The position numbers and the translations under genes are program-made. Below, piece after piece: positions 51,177-60,239 of a stretch of DNA of 64,000 bases. The stretch spans positions 103,543 to 167,542 of the forward strand of contig NZ_JAKNTW010000028.1 of the NCBI RefSeq assembly GCF_022213955.1, written 5' to 3'. How positions within the stretch are numbered: the first letter of the stretch is position 1; every line of letters begins with the position of its first letter. A model generated the notes under the pieces. It did not search any database. It was not told where the DNA came from and worked only from the letters and a program-made list of their open reading frames with translations. Source of the DNA: Dolomitihabitans soli (GTDB taxonomy: Bacteria; Actinomycetota; Actinomycetes; Streptosporangiales; Streptosporangiaceae).

Positions 51177-52168
51177 CCAGCCCCAGCACCCCCCGAGACG
51201 GAGACCAAGTGATCATTGAAGCCCATGGGCTGAAGAAGACGTTCACCAGCAGGAGCCGGAAGGGCCCCAAGACCGTGGAGGCGGTCAAGGGCGTCGATCT
51301 GTCCGTCGAGAGCGGCGAGATCTTCGGCGTGCTCGGGCCCAACGGCGCGGGCAAGACGACCACCGTCAGGATGCTCGCCACCCTCATCCCGCCGACCGCC
51401 GGCACCGCCCTGATCGCCGGGTACGACGTGACCGGGCAGCCGGCCAAGGTCAGGGAGAACATCGGCTACGTCGGCCAGGCCGGCGGGGTGGACGAGAACG
51501 CCCCGGGCCGCGAGGGCCTGGTCCTGGCCGCCAGGATCGGCGGCATGTCACGCAGGCAGGCGCAGGCCAGGAGTGAGGAGCTGATGGCCGCCTTCAGCCT
51601 GACCGACCTCGCCGACCGCCCGATCAGGACCCTCTCCGGCGGCCAGAAACGCCGGTTCGCGCTGGCCGTCGGCCTGGTCAACCGGCCCCCGCTGTTCTTC
51701 CTCGACGAGCCGACCACCGGGCTGGACCCGCAGAACCGGGCCAACCTGTGGGACGAGGTGCGCGACCTTCGCCGGCAGGGCACCAGCATCCTGCTGACCA
51801 CCCACTACCTGGAGGAGGCCGACGCGCTGTGCGACCGGCTGGTCATCATCGACCACGGCCTGGTCGTCACCGAGGGCAGCCCCGGCGAACTCAAGAAGGA
51901 GGTCGCCGGCGACGTCGTCACCCTCAGACTCGGCGACGACGCGCGGATCGGGCAGGAACTGCTCGCCGCCCAGCCGTACATCAAGGAGGTCCAGCCGGAG
52001 GAGGACACGTTGCGCGCGTACCTCGACGACGGCGAGCACAACCTCCCGCTCCTGCTGCGCGCCCTCACGGAGCGCGGCCTCTCCCTCAAGTCGATCTCCC
52101 TGGACCGGGCCACGCTCGACGACGTCTTCCTCCGCCACACCGGCCGCTCCCTCCGCGACGCGGCGTGA
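51173..52168 (+). CDS. DrrA-type ABC exporter ATP-binding protein
   Basis: ATPase of 331 residues. Walker A GPNGAGKT (55-62), TLSGGQKRRFALAVGLVNRPP signature region, FFLDEPTTGLDPQNR Walker B, TTHYLEEAD switch, and the DrrA-type C-terminal region (TLDDVFLRHTGR) typical of daunorubicin-resistance exporters. GTG 51173 overlaps the padR stop; GTG 51209, behind GGAGA, is an equally good start (319 residues). Pairs with the following permease; likely exports a toxic or antibiotic compound. Confidence 0.92.
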   Translation: MTSPSTPRDGDQVIIEAHGLKKTFTSRSRKGPKTVEAVKGVDLSVESGEIFGVLGPNGAGKTTTVRMLATLIPPTAGTALIAGYDVTGQPAKVRENIGYVGQAGGVDENAPGREGLVLAARIGGMSRRQAQARSEELMAAFSLTDLADRPIRTLSGGQKRRFALAVGLVNRPPLFFLDEPTTGLDPQNRANLWDEVRDLRRQGTSILLTTHYLEEADALCDRLVIIDHGLVVTEGSPGELKKEVAGDVVTLRLGDDARIGQELLAAQPYIKEVQPEEDTLRAYLDDGEHNLPLLLRALTERGLSLKSISLDRATLDDVFLRHTGRSLRDAA

Positions 52169-52191
52169 CCGACTGACCCTAAGGACCCCCC

Positions 52192-52941
52192 ATGCTCCGT
52201 CAGACGACGCTGTTCCTCGGCTACGAGCTCAGGAACACCCTGCGCAACCCGATCTGGCCGCTGTTCGGCCTCCTGCAACCGGTGCTCTACCTGCTGCTGT
52301 TCGCCCCGCTGGTCGCCAACACCGCCGCCGGCGGCAGCCAGGCCGACACGCTGCTGCAGTTCACGCCCGGCGTGATGATGATGATCGCCCTCTTCGGCTC
52401 GCTGTTCGTCGGCTTCGGCATGATCAGCGAGATCCGCAACGGCTACCTCGAACGGCTCGCCGTCAGCCAGACCTGGCGCCCGGCCATCGTGCTGGGCCGT
52501 ACCCTCCGCGACATGATCGTGCTGGTCGTCCAGGCACTGCTGCTGGTCGCCCTGGCCTGGGCGATGGGCCTGCGGGCGAGCGTTCCCGGGCTCGCGCTGA
52601 TGCTGCTGCTGATGGCCGCGACCGGCCTGCTGGCCTCCGGCCTGTCGTACGGCATGGCCCTCGCGCTGCGGGACGAGAACGGTATGTCGCAGATCATGCA
52701 GTTCTTCGCGCTGCCGCTGATCCTGCTCACCGGAATCATGCTGCCGATGTCGCTCGCCCCCGACTGGATGCAGGCGATCGCCCAGTTCAACCCGCTCTAC
52801 CACGCGGTCGAGGCGGGACGCGCGCTGTTCGCCGGCGACTTCTCCAACGGCTCGATCCCGCTGGCGTTCGCCCTCACCCTGGCCCTGGGCGCGCTCACCA
52901 TGGCCTGGTCGGTCTCCTCGATGCGAAAACTGGCCGGCTAA
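52192..52941 (+). CDS. DrrB-type ABC-2 exporter permease
   Basis: Membrane protein of 249 residues with six helices. ELRNTLRNPIWPLFGLLQPVLYLLLFAPL at the N-terminus and the ABC-2 loop SEIRNGYLERLAVSQTWRPAIVLGRTLRD are typical of DrrB. ATG 52192 lies 23 bases after the ATPase gene. Its 3' end overlaps the convergent rpiR gene by four bases. Confidence 0.92.
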   Translation: MLRQTTLFLGYELRNTLRNPIWPLFGLLQPVLYLLLFAPLVANTAAGGSQADTLLQFTPGVMMMIALFGSLFVGFGMISEIRNGYLERLAVSQTWRPAIVLGRTLRDMIVLVVQALLLVALAWAMGLRASVPGLALMLLLMAATGLLASGLSYGMALALRDENGMSQIMQFFALPLILLTGIMLPMSLAPDWMQAIAQFNPLYHAVEAGRALFAGDFSNGSIPLAFALTLALGALTMAWSVSSMRKLAG

Positions 52942-53825
52942 CCGTCGTAGAAGACGCCGACCTCGTCGGCCATCCGCTCGTGCTCCTCCAGCCTGGCCTG
53001 GGTCCGCAGCGGCGCCGCGTCGGCCATCGCCTCCACCAGCACCATGGCGAGGGCGAGCGGCGCGGCGTGGGAGTCGAAGACGAGCCGGTCGCCGACCGGG
53101 GCGTCGAGCACCACCTCGGCGGGGAACGGCACGCCGGGCCTGTCGGTGATCGTCGCGATCCGCAGGCCCAGCTTGTCGGCGTACTCCAGGGCGTGCACGA
53201 TCTCCGCCGGATAACGCGGCAGCGCCACGGCGAGCAGCCACTCGGCGCCCGCCCGCCGCGCGGCGTGCAGCCCGTCGGCCAGCTCGGACCCGCCGTGGAC
53301 GAACAGCCGGACGTCGGGGTGGATCCGCCTGGCGTAGTAGGCGAAGGTCGTGGCCAGCCCGGCGGAGACCCGGAGGCCGAGCACCGGCAGCGGCTCCGAG
53401 GCGGCGAGCGCACCGCCCAGCTCCTCGACCTCGGCCGTGAGCCCGGTCTCCGAACCACGGCCGAGCAGGCGGTCACGCACTCCGGCGAGGTTGCGCAGTT
53501 CCGCGTCCACCGCCTCGCCCAGCCGGCCTTCGGCGGGCGCCCCCGGCTCCCCCTGCGCGGCCCCGCCGAGCACCATCGGGCGCAGGGCGTGCCGCAGATC
53601 GGGATACCCGGCGAAGCCGAGCACCATCGCGAACCTGGTCACCGACGGCTGGCTGACCCCCGCGCGCTCGGCCAGCTCCACGCTGGACAGGAAGATCGCC
53701 TCAGCCAGGTGCTCGCCGAGGTACTGGGCGATCCGCCGCTGCACGGGCGACAACCGCCTGCCGTCCAGTAGTCCCTTGAGTCCCTTGAGTCCCTCGGCCA
53801 CATCCTGCTCCAACGCCTCCGGCAC
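52938..53825 (-). CDS. RpiR/MurR family transcriptional regulator
   Basis: Regulator of 295 residues with an N-terminal HTH (IFLSSVELAERAGVSQPSVTRFAMVLGFAGYPDLRHAL) and a C-terminal SIS ligand-binding domain (VLGLRVSAGLATTFAYYARRIHPDVRLF). GTG 53825 lies 21 bases downstream of hutU on the same strand, so it is probably the local hut regulator; candidate sites are the TGAAT-N6-ATTCA dyads at both hut blocks (inference). Confidence 0.9.
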   Translation of the reverse strand: MPEALEQDVAEGLKGLKGLLDGRRLSPVQRRIAQYLGEHLAEAIFLSSVELAERAGVSQPSVTRFAMVLGFAGYPDLRHALRPMVLGGAAQGEPGAPAEGRLGEAVDAELRNLAGVRDRLLGRGSETGLTAEVEELGGALAASEPLPVLGLRVSAGLATTFAYYARRIHPDVRLFVHGGSELADGLHAARRAGAEWLLAVALPRYPAEIVHALEYADKLGLRIATITDRPGVPFPAEVVLDAPVGDRLVFDSHAAPLALAMVLVEAMADAAPLRTQARLEEHERMADEVGVFYDG

Positions 53826-53846
53826 CGACGGGCATTCCGCCGCCTG

Positions 53847-55502
53847 TCACGACTCCCGCATCGGCACCCGCACACCACGCTCCGCCGCCACCTCGGAGGC
53901 CTCCTCGTAACCGGCGTCGACGTGCCGGATGACGCCCATCCCCGGATCGTTCGTCAAAACCCGGGCCAGCTTCTCGCCGGCCAGCCTGGTCCCGTCGGCG
54001 ACGGTCACCTGGCCCGCGTGGATCGAACGCCCGATGCCCACTCCCCCGCCGTGGTGGATCGAGACCCACGACGCGCCGGAGGCCACGTTGACCATCGCGT
54101 TGAGCAGCGGCCAGTCGGCGATCGCGTCGGACCCGTCGGCCATCCCCTCGGTCTCCCGGTACGGCGAGGCCACCGAACCGCAGTCGAGGTGGTCGCGGCC
54201 GATGACGATCGGGGCCTGCAACTCGCCCGAGGCCACCATGTCGTTGAACCGCTCACCGGCCAGGTGCCGCTCGCCGTACCCGAGCCAGCAGATGCGCGCG
54301 GGCAGTCCCTGGAAGTGGACCTTCTCCTGCGCCAGGCGGATCCACCTGTTCAGCGGCTCGTTGCGGGGGAACAGGTCGAGGATGGCGCGGTCGGTGGCGG
54401 CGATGTCCTCGGCGGCGCCGGACAGCGCGGCCCACCGGAACGGGCCCCTTCCCTCGCAGAACAGCGGGCGGATGTAGGCGGGCACGAAGCCGGGGAAGTC
54501 GAAGGCGCGGGTGTAGCCGGCGAGTTGGGCCTCGCCCCTGATGGAGTTGCCGTAGTCGAAGACCTCGGCCCCCGCGTCCTGGAAGCCGACCATCGCCTCG
54601 ACGTGCCGGGCCATCGACTCGCGGGCCCGGGTGGTGAAGCCGGCCGGGTCCTTCTCCCGCTCGGCGGCCATGTCCGCGAAGGCGACGCCGAGGGGGAGGT
54701 ACATCAGCGGGTCGTGCGCGCTGGTCTGGTCGGTGACGATGTCGATCTCGGCCCCGGCGGCCAGCAGTTCGGGCAGCACCTGGGCCGCGTTGCCCTCGAC
54801 CCCGATCGACAGCGGACGGCGGGCGTCCCGCGCCTCCCGCGCCAGCCGGAGCGCCTCGCTGAGGGATCCGGCCCGCACGTCGAGGTAGCCGTGCTCGATC
54901 CGCCGCTCGATCGAACGCGGGTCGCAGTCGACGCAGATCGCCACGCCGCCGTTCATCGTCACGGCCAGCGGCTGCGCGCCGCCCATGCCGCCGAGCCCGG
55001 CGGTCAGGGTGATGGTGCCGGCCAGATCGCCGTCGTACCGCTTGGCGGCGACGGCGGCGAAGGTCTCGTACGTGCCCTGCAGGATGCCCTGGGTGCCGAT
55101 GTAGATCCACGAACCGGCGGTCATCTGGCCGTACATGGTGAGCCCGGCGGACTCCAGACGGCGGAACTCCTCCCAGTTCGCCCAGTCGGGCACCAGGTTG
55201 GAGTTGGCGATCAGCACCCGGGGCGCCCACTCGTGGGTGCGCATCACGCCGACGGGCCGCCCCGACTGCACCAGCAGCGTCTCGTCGCCCTCCAGACTGG
55301 TCAGCGAGCGGACGATCGCGTCGAAGGACGGCCAGTCGCGGGCGGCCTTGCCGGATCCGCCGTAGACGACGAGTTGCTCGGGGTGCTCGGCCACCTCGGG
55401 ATCCAGGTTGTTCTGGATCATCCGGAGCGCGGCCTCCTGCGGCCAGCCCTTGGCGGTGAGCGTGGTTCCCCGTGGCGCGCGCACGGTCCGGCTGCTGGGC
55501 AT
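53847..55502 (-). CDS. hutU: Urocanate hydratase
   Basis: Second enzyme of histidine degradation (urocanate to imidazolonepropionate), 551 residues, usual length. It uses tightly bound NAD+: [18 protein letters not shown] is present, as are [22 protein letters not shown], the [15 protein letters not shown] region and [11 protein letters not shown]. The frame runs to 55646; ATG 55502 is preceded by GGGGAGG nine bases upstream, and ATG 55520 is an alternative. No histidine ammonia-lyase (hutH) is in the window. Confidence 0.96.
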   Translation of the reverse strand: MPSSRTVRAPRGTTLTAKGWPQEAALRMIQNNLDPEVAEHPEQLVVYGGSGKAARDWPSFDAIVRSLTSLEGDETLLVQSGRPVGVMRTHEWAPRVLIANSNLVPDWANWEEFRRLESAGLTMYGQMTAGSWIYIGTQGILQGTYETFAAVAAKRYDGDLAGTITLTAGLGGMGGAQPLAVTMNGGVAICVDCDPRSIERRIEHGYLDVRAGSLSEALRLAREARDARRPLSIGVEGNAAQVLPELLAAGAEIDIVTDQTSAHDPLMYLPLGVAFADMAAEREKDPAGFTTRARESMARHVEAMVGFQDAGAEVFDYGNSIRGEAQLAGYTRAFDFPGFVPAYIRPLFCEGRGPFRWAALSGAAEDIAATDRAILDLFPRNEPLNRWIRLAQEKVHFQGLPARICWLGYGERHLAGERFNDMVASGELQAPIVIGRDHLDCGSVASPYRETEGMADGSDAIADWPLLNAMVNVASGASWVSIHHGGGVGIGRSIHAGQVTVADGTRLAGEKLARVLTNDPGMGVIRHVDAGYEEASEVAAERGVRVPMRES

Positions 55503-55523
55503 GATCGACGACCTCCCCATCGC

Positions 55524-55539
55524 TGAATGGATGTATTCA
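55524..55539. promoter_or_regulatory. Dyad TGAAT-N6-ATTCA upstream of hutU
   Basis: Sixteen-base site with the same arms and spacer length as the one at 50005-50020. It ends 22 bases before the hutU ATG, just behind its ribosome site, a position suited to repression. Confidence 0.6.
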
Positions 55540-55560
55540 TTGAACCGTACCTCGGGAGGA

Positions 55561-55592
55561 GGCATCTCCGATGGGCCCCCATCGGAGATGCC
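55561..55592. promoter_or_regulatory. 32-bp perfect inverted repeat, 15-bp arms
   Basis: GGCATCTCCGATGGG, CC, then the exact complement. It lies in the 301-bp region between divergent hutU (55502) and the ABC exporter (55804), 58 bases upstream of hutU. It could be a strong hairpin in RNA of either strand or a large operator; no T-run follows, so a classical terminator is unlikely. The remaining ~210 bases toward 55804 show no gene. Confidence 0.6.
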
Positions 55593-55803
55593 CCTCACGG
55601 CCGTCGGCCCCGGGCGCACGCCCCGGAACACGGCCCCCCTTTTCACGGTGCGAAGGAGAGGCTTCGCAACCCGGCACGTTCCCGGTTTACCGCACAGCCA
55701 ACCACCCGCTCTTCCTCATACTTTGTGCTGAGGAGCCCCCTACTTAGCAACGAAATCTCAAGCCGGTGGAACGCGATCTACCTCGGGAGTCGTTGGAGAG
55801 ACC

Positions 55804-57576
55804 GTGGACACCCCTACACCGCCGAAGACTCCCTGGCGACTCCTGTTAACGCACATCAAGCCGCAGAAGTGGATGCTGGTCGCCGGTGGCCTGCTCGGTT
55901 TCACCGGTGGCATGGCGGGCCTGGCCGAGCCGCTCGTCGCCAAGTCGGTGATCGACGCCTTCGGCACCGGCGCGTCGCTGACCGGGCCCATCGTGACCCT
56001 CACCATCCTGGTGCTGGCGGGCGCCACGATCTCGGCCGCGGGGATGTACGTCCTTGAGCGGACCGCCGAGAGCATCGTGCTCAGCGCACGGCTCAGGCTG
56101 GTGGGCAGGATGCTGCGGCTGCGCGTCCCCGACGTGGACCGGCTCAAGCCCGGCGACCTGATCTCCCGGGTGACCGCCGACACGACCCTGCTCCGCGCGG
56201 TCTGCACCAGCGGCGTCACCAACGCGATCTCCGCGGCGTTCATGCTGATCGGCTGCATCGTGCTGATGGCGGTGATGGACCCGGTGCTGCTCGGCGTGAC
56301 GCTCGGCGTGCTCGTCATGATCGGCCTGATCACCATGTTCGTGATGCCGCGCATCGGCAGGGCCACCGCGCAGGCCCAGGAGGCGCTGGGCGAGATGGGC
56401 GCCACCCTCGACCGCTCGCTGCAGGCGTTCCGCACGGTCAAGGCCGCCGGTGCCGAGGCCCGTGAGACGGCCGCGGTGCGGACGGCCGCCGAGCGCGCGT
56501 GGCGGCGTGGCGTCACGGCCGCCGGCTGGAGCTCCATCGCCGGGACCTCCACCTGGCTGGGCGTCCAGCTCTCCTTCCTCGCCGTGCTCGGGGTGGGCGG
56601 CGTGCGGGTGGCCTCCGGCGCTCTCGAGGTCTCCTCGCTGATCGCCTTCCTGCTCTACCTCTTCTATCTGACCGGCCCGATCGCGATGCTGGTCGAGGGC
56701 GCCACCCAGCTCCAGACGGGCCTGGCCGCCGTCAAGCGGATGCGCGAGGTCGAGGACCTCGACGTCGAGCCGTCGGCCCCGGCCGAGGGCGTCGCCGCCG
56801 GCGATACGGCGCCGGCCGGGATCGTGTTCGACGATGTGCGCTTCGCCTACGACGAGGACCGCGCCCCCGCGCTGAACGGCGTCTCCTTCGAGGTCTCCGC
56901 CGGCGGCATGACCGCCCTGGTCGGCCCGTCGGGCGCGGGCAAGTCCACGATCTTCGCGCTGCTCGAGCGTTTCTACGAGCCGTCGTCGGGGGCCATCCGG
57001 CTAGACGGCGCCGATCTGCGCGACCTGCCGATGACGGAGCTGCGCGGCGCGTTCGGCTACGTGGAGCAGGACTCCCCCGTGCTCGCGGGGACCCTGCGGG
57101 AGAACCTCACCTTCGGCGCGCCCCACGCCACCGAGGAGGAGATCATCGAGGTGCTCGGCCGTACGCAGCTCAGTGATCTGGTCGCGCGGCTGCCCGAGGG
57201 CCTGGACACGCAGGTGGGGCATCGCGGCCAGATGCTGTCCGGCGGTGAGCGGCAGCGGGTGGCGATCGCCAGGGCGTTGCTGCGCCGTCCGCGCCTGCTG
57301 CTGCTCGACGAGGCGACCTCACAGCTCGACGCGGTGAACGAGCTGCGCCTGCGCGACGTGATCACGGAGGTGGCCGGCATCACGACCGTGCTGGTGATCG
57401 CGCACCGGCTGTCCACCGTGACCAGCGCGGAGCGCATCGTGGTCCTGGAGGCGGGCCGGGTCAGGGCGGCCGGCACACACGCCGAGCTGGTGGCCGACGA
57501 CGACCTCTACCGCGAGCTGGCCACCACCCAGTTCGTGACGGGAACGGCGGCGATGGGGGCGGCGGCCGCGGGCTGA
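55804..57576 (+). CDS. ABC exporter half-transporter (membrane + ATPase fusion)
   Basis: Type IV ABC exporter of 590 residues. The membrane domain (six helices, ~20-310) starts with LLTHIKPQKWMLVAGGLLGFTGGMAG. The nucleotide-binding domain has GPSGAGKS (374-381), YVEQDSPVLAGTLRENL, LSGGERQRVAIARALLRRPRLLLLDEATSQLD in conserved runs and the IAHRLSTV switch. GTG 55804 follows GGAGAG. It should homodimerise; the substrate (lipid, drug or peptide) cannot be told. No partner gene adjoins. Confidence 0.93.
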   Translation: MDTPTPPKTPWRLLLTHIKPQKWMLVAGGLLGFTGGMAGLAEPLVAKSVIDAFGTGASLTGPIVTLTILVLAGATISAAGMYVLERTAESIVLSARLRLVGRMLRLRVPDVDRLKPGDLISRVTADTTLLRAVCTSGVTNAISAAFMLIGCIVLMAVMDPVLLGVTLGVLVMIGLITMFVMPRIGRATAQAQEALGEMGATLDRSLQAFRTVKAAGAEARETAAVRTAAERAWRRGVTAAGWSSIAGTSTWLGVQLSFLAVLGVGGVRVASGALEVSSLIAFLLYLFYLTGPIAMLVEGATQLQTGLAAVKRMREVEDLDVEPSAPAEGVAAGDTAPAGIVFDDVRFAYDEDRAPALNGVSFEVSAGGMTALVGPSGAGKSTIFALLERFYEPSSGAIRLDGADLRDLPMTELRGAFGYVEQDSPVLAGTLRENLTFGAPHATEEEIIEVLGRTQLSDLVARLPEGLDTQVGHRGQMLSGGERQRVAIARALLRRPRLLLLDEATSQLDAVNELRLRDVITEVAGITTVLVIAHRLSTVTSAERIVVLEAGRVRAAGTHAELVADDDLYRELATTQFVTGTAAMGAAAAG

Positions 57577-57580
57577 CCGG

Positions 57581-57766
57581 TCAGCGGCGTCCCCGGCGGA
57601 AGTCCCTGGCCATGTCGGTGATCCTGGCCTTGGTCCTGAGCAGGCGGGCCTCGGCCTCGTCGGTCCGGCCCTCGGCGGCCAGCCTGCGGTCTCCGGTGCG
57701 CCTGCCCAGTCCCTGCTTGATCCGGGCCTTCAGCTCGCGAAGCCGTAGCCTCTCCACAACGCCCAT
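57581..57766 (-). CDS. Small CsbD-like stress protein
   Basis: Protein of 61 residues: KARIKQGLGRRTGDRRLAAEG, followed by RTDEAEARLL, matches the K-x(n)-G-x2-TGD-x2-L-x2-EG-x2-D pattern of CsbD proteins, which are small general-stress proteins of unknown mechanism. It is more arginine-rich than usual. AGAGGAGAA precedes ATG 57766. It ends four bases from the convergent exporter gene. Confidence 0.7.
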   Translation of the reverse strand: MGVVERLRLRELKARIKQGLGRRTGDRRLAAEGRTDEAEARLLRTKARITDMARDFRRGRR

Positions 57767-57829
57767 GATGTTCTCCTCTCACCTTGAGGCACTTAAGCTC
57801 CCCGGCAAATCGGACAGGAAACGCGCCAG

Positions 57830-57883
57830 TTGACGGGGGGTGGGTGGGGAGCCTAACGTTTAGACCATCGGAAAGCGCTTTCC
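57830..57883 (+). promoter_or_regulatory. Promoter and LacI-type operator of the sugar-catabolic operon
   Basis: TTGACG (57830-57835), 18-base spacer, TAACGT (57854-57859). A perfect 14-bp palindrome GGAAAGCGCTTTCC (57870-57883) sits at the expected transcription start, 14 bases before the gene. The central CG and AAAGCGCTTT core are typical of LacI/GalR-family operators. No lacI gene is in the window. Confidence 0.8.
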
Positions 57884-57896
57884 ACTAGGGGTGAGA

Positions 57897-59042
57897 ATGA
57901 CGACACGGACCCTGGGCGTCGTGCTGAACGGCGTCACCGGGCGAATGGGATATCGCCAGCACCTTGTGCGGTCGGTATTGGCGATCAACGAGCAGGGCGG
58001 CGTGACCCTGGGGAGCGGGGAGCGGGTCCTGATCGACCCGGTTCTCGTCGGCAGGAACGAGGGCAGACTCGCCGACATCGCCACCCGGCACGGGCTCACC
58101 AAGTGGACCACCGACCTCGACGCCGCGCTGTCCGATCCGGGCTGCGAGATCTACTTCGACTCCCAGGTCACCTCCGCGCGGGTGCCCGCCGTACTGGCGG
58201 CCATCGCCGCGGGCAAGCACATCTACACCGAGAAGCCCACCGCGGAGACACTGGCCGACGCCCTGATGCTCGCGGAGAAGGCCACGGCGGCGGGCGTGAA
58301 GCACGGCGTGGTGCAGGACAAGCTGTTCCTGCCGGGGTTGCGGAAGCTGAAGCGGCTGATCGACGGCGGGTTCTTCGGCAGGATCCTGTCGGTGCGCGGG
58401 GAGTTCGGCTACTGGGTGTTCGAGGGAGACTGGCAGCCCGCCCAGCGCCCGTCGTGGAACTACCGGAGCGAGGACGGCGGCGGGATCGTGCTCGACATGT
58501 TCCCGCACTGGACCTATGTCATGGAGAACCTGTTCGGCCCGGTCGAGGCCGTCACCGCCAGGGCCGTCACCCACCTGCCCCAGCGCTGGGACGAGAACGG
58601 CCAGGAGTACAAGGCGACCGCCGACGACGCCGCCTACGGGATCTTCGAGCTGGCCGACGGGATCATCGCGCAGATCAACTCCTCCTGGGACGTCAGGGTC
58701 AACCGGGACGAGCTGGTGGAGTTCCAGGTCGACGGCACCGAGGGAAGCGCCGTCGCGGGGCTGCGCCGATGCCGGATCCAGCACCGGTCGGCCACCCCCA
58801 AGCCCGTCTGGAACCCCGATCTCCCGGCCACCGAGAGCTTCCGGGACCAGTGGCAGGAGGTGCCCGACAACGAGGAGTTCGACAACGGCTTCAAGGTGCA
58901 GTGGGAGCTGTTCGTCCGCCACGTGCTGGAGGACGGGCCGTTCCCCCACGACCTCGCCTCCGGAGCGCGCGGCGTGCAGGTCGCCGAACTCGGTCTGCGC
59001 TCCTCCGCCGAGGGCCGCCGCCTCGAGGTGCCGCCGCTGTGA
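57897..59042 (+). CDS. Gfo/Idh/MocA-family oxidoreductase
   Basis: NAD(P)-dependent sugar oxidoreductase of 381 residues. N-terminal Rossmann region GVVLNGVTGRMGYRQHLVRSVLAI (an unusual glycine motif for the family), HIYTEKPTAETLADA with the EKP lysine, and GGGIVLDMFPHWTYVMENLFG near the active site. ATG 57897 follows AGGGGTGAGA; GTG 57891 is an alternative. First of three coupled genes behind a LacI-type operator; it probably oxidises a sugar or sugar acid at one carbon. Confidence 0.9.
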   Translation: MTTRTLGVVLNGVTGRMGYRQHLVRSVLAINEQGGVTLGSGERVLIDPVLVGRNEGRLADIATRHGLTKWTTDLDAALSDPGCEIYFDSQVTSARVPAVLAAIAAGKHIYTEKPTAETLADALMLAEKATAAGVKHGVVQDKLFLPGLRKLKRLIDGGFFGRILSVRGEFGYWVFEGDWQPAQRPSWNYRSEDGGGIVLDMFPHWTYVMENLFGPVEAVTARAVTHLPQRWDENGQEYKATADDAAYGIFELADGIIAQINSSWDVRVNRDELVEFQVDGTEGSAVAGLRRCRIQHRSATPKPVWNPDLPATESFRDQWQEVPDNEEFDNGFKVQWELFVRHVLEDGPFPHDLASGARGVQVAELGLRSSAEGRRLEVPPL

Positions 59043-60184
59043 TCCTCCTTCCCACCATCGACGGGCGGCTGGAGCCGTACACCCAGCGTGAACCGGTGGC
59101 CTGGCGCAGGCCGAACCTGGCGCTGCGCGGCCGGATCGCCTACGCGGCCGCGCACGTCGTCGCGGACCCGCTCGGCGACAACACCCCCGGGCGGCCCGCC
59201 GTGGTCGACTGGGAGACCACGATGCGGTTCAGACGGCACCTGTGGTCGTACGGCCTGCGGGTCGCCGACGCGATGGACACCGCGCAGCGGAACATGGGTC
59301 TCGACTGGGCGGCCACCGGCGAGCTGATCAGGCGCAGCGCCGCCGAGGCCAAGGACTTCGGCGACCCGGCCGAGCTGCTCGCCTGCGGCGCGGGCACCGA
59401 CCACGCCCCCGGCGCGGCGACCCTCGCGGCGGTGACCGCCGCCTACGAGGAACAGGCCGAGCTGGTCGAGGACACGGGCGCGGGAGTCATCCTGATGGCC
59501 AGCCGCCAGCTCGCCGCCATCGCACGCGGCCCCGACGACTACCACCAGGTGTACGGCAGGCTCCTCGAACAGGCGCGCCGCCCGGTGATCCTGCACTGGC
59601 TGGGCGAGATGTTCGATCCCCAGCTGGCCGGCTACTGGGGCTCCGCGGACGTGGCTGAGGCGACGGACGCCTTCCTCACCCTGATCCGTGCGCACGCGGA
59701 CAAGATCGACGGGGTGAAGGTCTCGCTGCTGGACGCCGCGCACGAGGTCGGGCTGCGCGCCGCGCTGCCGGACGGCGTCAAGCTCTACACGGGCGACGAC
59801 TTCAACTATCCCGAGCTGATCAGAAGCGGCAGCCACGCGCTGCTCGGCATCTTCGACGCGATCGCGCCCGCCGCCTCCGCCGCGCTCACCGCGCTGGACG
59901 ACGGCGACCTGGGGGGCTACGAGGCGGCGTTCGGCCCGACGGTGCCGCTGTCCCGGCACATCTTTCAGACACCGACCTACCACTACAAGACGGGCATCGT
60001 GTTCCTCGCCTGGCTGGCCGGGCACCAGGACGCGTTCATCATGGTCAACGGGGCGCAGAACGCGCGTTCCGTCCCGCACCTGGCCGAGACCTTCCGCCTG
60101 GCCGACATCGCCGGGCTGCTCCCCGACCCCGAACTGGCCGCCGCCCGGATGACCGCGCTGCTCACCACCGCGGGAGTGACATGA
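59039..60184 (+). CDS. DUF993 protein (dihydrodipicolinate synthase-like TIM barrel)
   Basis: Protein of 381 residues of the DUF993 family, related to DHDPS/aldolase class I barrels: GVILMASRQLAAIARGPDDYHQVYGRLL, RPVILHWLGEMFDPQLAGYWG and KIDGVKVSLLDAAHEVGLRAALP, where the lysine in VKVSLLD could be the Schiff-base residue. GTG 59039 overlaps the oxidoreductase stop. Its place between an oxidoreductase and a sugar isomerase suggests retro-aldol cleavage of a keto-sugar (inference). Confidence 0.88.
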   Translation: MILLPTIDGRLEPYTQREPVAWRRPNLALRGRIAYAAAHVVADPLGDNTPGRPAVVDWETTMRFRRHLWSYGLRVADAMDTAQRNMGLDWAATGELIRRSAAEAKDFGDPAELLACGAGTDHAPGAATLAAVTAAYEEQAELVEDTGAGVILMASRQLAAIARGPDDYHQVYGRLLEQARRPVILHWLGEMFDPQLAGYWGSADVAEATDAFLTLIRAHADKIDGVKVSLLDAAHEVGLRAALPDGVKLYTGDDFNYPELIRSGSHALLGIFDAIAPAASAALTALDDGDLGGYEAAFGPTVPLSRHIFQTPTYHYKTGIVFLAWLAGHQDAFIMVNGAQNARSVPHLAETFRLADIAGLLPDPELAAARMTALLTTAGVT

Positions 60185-60239
60185 ACCGGATCGGCCCGCA
60201 CGTGAACCGGACGGACACACCCACCACGGAGGTGACTCG

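Noticed and set aside
55561..55592. 32-bp palindrome as terminator
   Set aside because: It lies upstream of two divergent genes and lacks a T-run.
57507..57782. 91-codon minus-strand frame overlapping the exporter end
   Set aside because: The CsbD-like frame at 57581-57766 has a ribosome site and family pattern; the longer one is in another frame and overlaps the exporter gene.
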